From positions 1-64,000 of the forward strand of contig NZ_SDQE01000008.1 in NCBI RefSeq assembly GCF_004153455.1: a stretch of DNA of 64,000 nt, written 5' to 3'. Each line of letters starts with the position of its first letter. The first letter of the stretch is position 1. The notes beneath the pieces were generated by a model. That model did no database searches, was not told where the DNA came from, and saw nothing but the letters and a program-made list of their open reading frames with translations. Origin of the DNA: Allopusillimonas ginsengisoli (lineage in GTDB: Bacteria; Pseudomonadota; Gammaproteobacteria; Burkholderiales; Burkholderiaceae_B). Positions 63,364 through 64,000 of this stretch are shown here, in pieces. The position numbers and the translations under genes were made by a program.

Positions 63364-64000
63364 ATGAAACTGCGTGCGCTGTTGCCCCGCTCCCTGCATG
63401 CCCGCATGGTGCTGCTGACCCTGGCGACGATACTGCTGGTGCAGGCAGCCACCTTTGCCACGGTCGCCTATTATCGCAAGAAGTTCACCGAAGAAGTTGC
63501 CGTGGAGATGACGGCGACCACGATTCGAACCTTGCGCGCATCGCTGGCTGAGATCCCCAGCGGCGAGCGCGCCGATTTCGTGCAACGCGCTTCGCAAAAC
63601 CAGTGGCGGCTCTGGTCGCGCAGCCTGCCATCGGACGCCAGCGTCGAAGGCCGCCGAGGGCCGCCGCCCCGTCATCGCCACCCTGAGCCGCCCGCGCCAG
63701 CCAACGACATCCGGGACAACCTGCGCGGCTTCATCAACGCGCTGAACCGGCGGCTGAACGACGATACCCGTGTCGCACTGTCGCGGGGGCCGACACCGCG
63801 CCTGTATATTTCGCTGCTGCCTGATGCCAACCTGCAGGAGGCCGAATATAGCCGCGAATGGCTGGTGATCCCGCTGGATCGCATTGCGCCACCCGTGTCC
63901 ACCCCTGTCATTGTGGTGTGGCTGACGGGCATGGGCTTGTTGCTGCTGCTGTCGGCCGCATTTTCCTGGCATATCACGCGCCCGCTGACGCGCTTGGCCA
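63364..64000 (+). CDS. Sensor histidine kinase, N-terminal part (runs off window end)
   Basis: 212 codons, open at the window end. Two transmembrane segments (about 15-37, TLATILLVQAATFATVAYY, and about 176-200, VIVVWLTGMGLLLLLSAAF) flank a periplasmic domain of about 140 residues rich in Arg and Pro (RRGPPPRHRHPEPPAP near 100). A HAMP start (ITRPLTRLA) is the last readable part. EnvZ-type layout paired with the response regulator. His-box and ATPase domains lie beyond the window. Confidence 0.92.
   Translation, partial: MKLRALLPRSLHARMVLLTLATILLVQAATFATVAYYRKKFTEEVAVEMTATTIRTLRASLAEIPSGERADFVQRASQNQWRLWSRSLPSDASVEGRRGPPPRHRHPEPPAPANDIRDNLRGFINALNRRLNDDTRVALSRGPTPRLYISLLPDANLQEAEYSREWLVIPLDRIAPPVSTPVIVVWLTGMGLLLLLSAAFSWHITRPLTRLA

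Noticed and set aside
1-64000. CRISPR arrays, rRNA genes, insertion sequences, prophage genes
   Set aside because: None seen: no regularly spaced repeats, no transposase or phage structural genes, no rRNA-like sequence.

Overview
The window looks like a stretch of chromosome from a betaproteobacterium of the Alcaligenaceae/Burkholderiales (Bordetella/Achromobacter/Pusillimonas-like). The evidence is a Bug-type TctC receptor, a phasin (polyhydroxyalkanoate granules), the dusB-fis-purH-ruvC-ruvA string, an aat-bpt N-degron pair, MocR/LysE and LysR/MFS divergent pairs, and a porin remnant ending in a typical terminal Phe. The genus is inferred from gene content, not from a database search. I see no rRNA, CRISPR array, prophage or intact insertion sequence. 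Two tRNA genes (Gly-GCC, Cys-GCA) are present.

Layout. 1-2.9 kb: hipBA toxin-antitoxin pair and an enoyl-CoA hydratase. 3.2-9.9 kb: tRNA-Gly, a membrane-anchored unknown protein, a DUF3313-like lipoprotein, a VOC protein with hydroxypyruvate isomerase, a GlcG/HbpS-like protein, a PmtA-like methyltransferase, and a LysE exporter divergent from a MocR-type regulator. 10-12.7 kb: a class V aminotransferase and a ThDP enzyme. 12.9-21.4 kb: one giant gene for an NdvB/Cgs-type cyclic beta-1,2-glucan synthase. 21.5-25.1 kb: a 45-residue basic protein, CorA, YnfA, a solute-binding protein without signal peptide and a LysR regulator, divergent from a 14-TM MFS pump. 27-30 kb: tRNA-Cys, a porin C-terminal fragment, a 19-bp perfect inverted repeat, a UbiE-like methyltransferase, a cold shock protein and YceI.

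30-36.8 kb: an orphan MetI-like permease, then a NUDIX-aat-bpt-pyrD string that converges on a phasin gene. The phasin promoter is flanked by two TGCNNNGCA sites. A Bug receptor follows. 36.9-43 kb: zinc-independent ribosomal protein L36 with a Zur-like palindrome upstream, IclR, CinA, an EI24/CysZ-like membrane protein, a thioredoxin-fold protein, RhlE and the AzlCD exporter. 43-50 kb: ilvE with a small zinc-finger protein, an NTF2-like protein and a YheT hydrolase; then BepA-like protease, CtaG-like assembly protein and small membrane proteins.

50-64 kb: a UbiH-type hydroxylase, dusB-fis-purH-ruvC-ruvA, a counter-oriented threonine-dehydratase-like gene separating ruvA from ruvB, ruvB, recQ, an outer-membrane beta-barrel protein, a ClC chloride channel with CBS domains, and a two-component system whose kinase runs off the end. 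Most of the window is housekeeping. The most interesting signals are regulatory or remnant: the Zur-like site, the phasin promoter architecture, the inverted repeat and porin scar beyond tRNA-Cys, and the hairpin over the ndvB ribosome-binding site.
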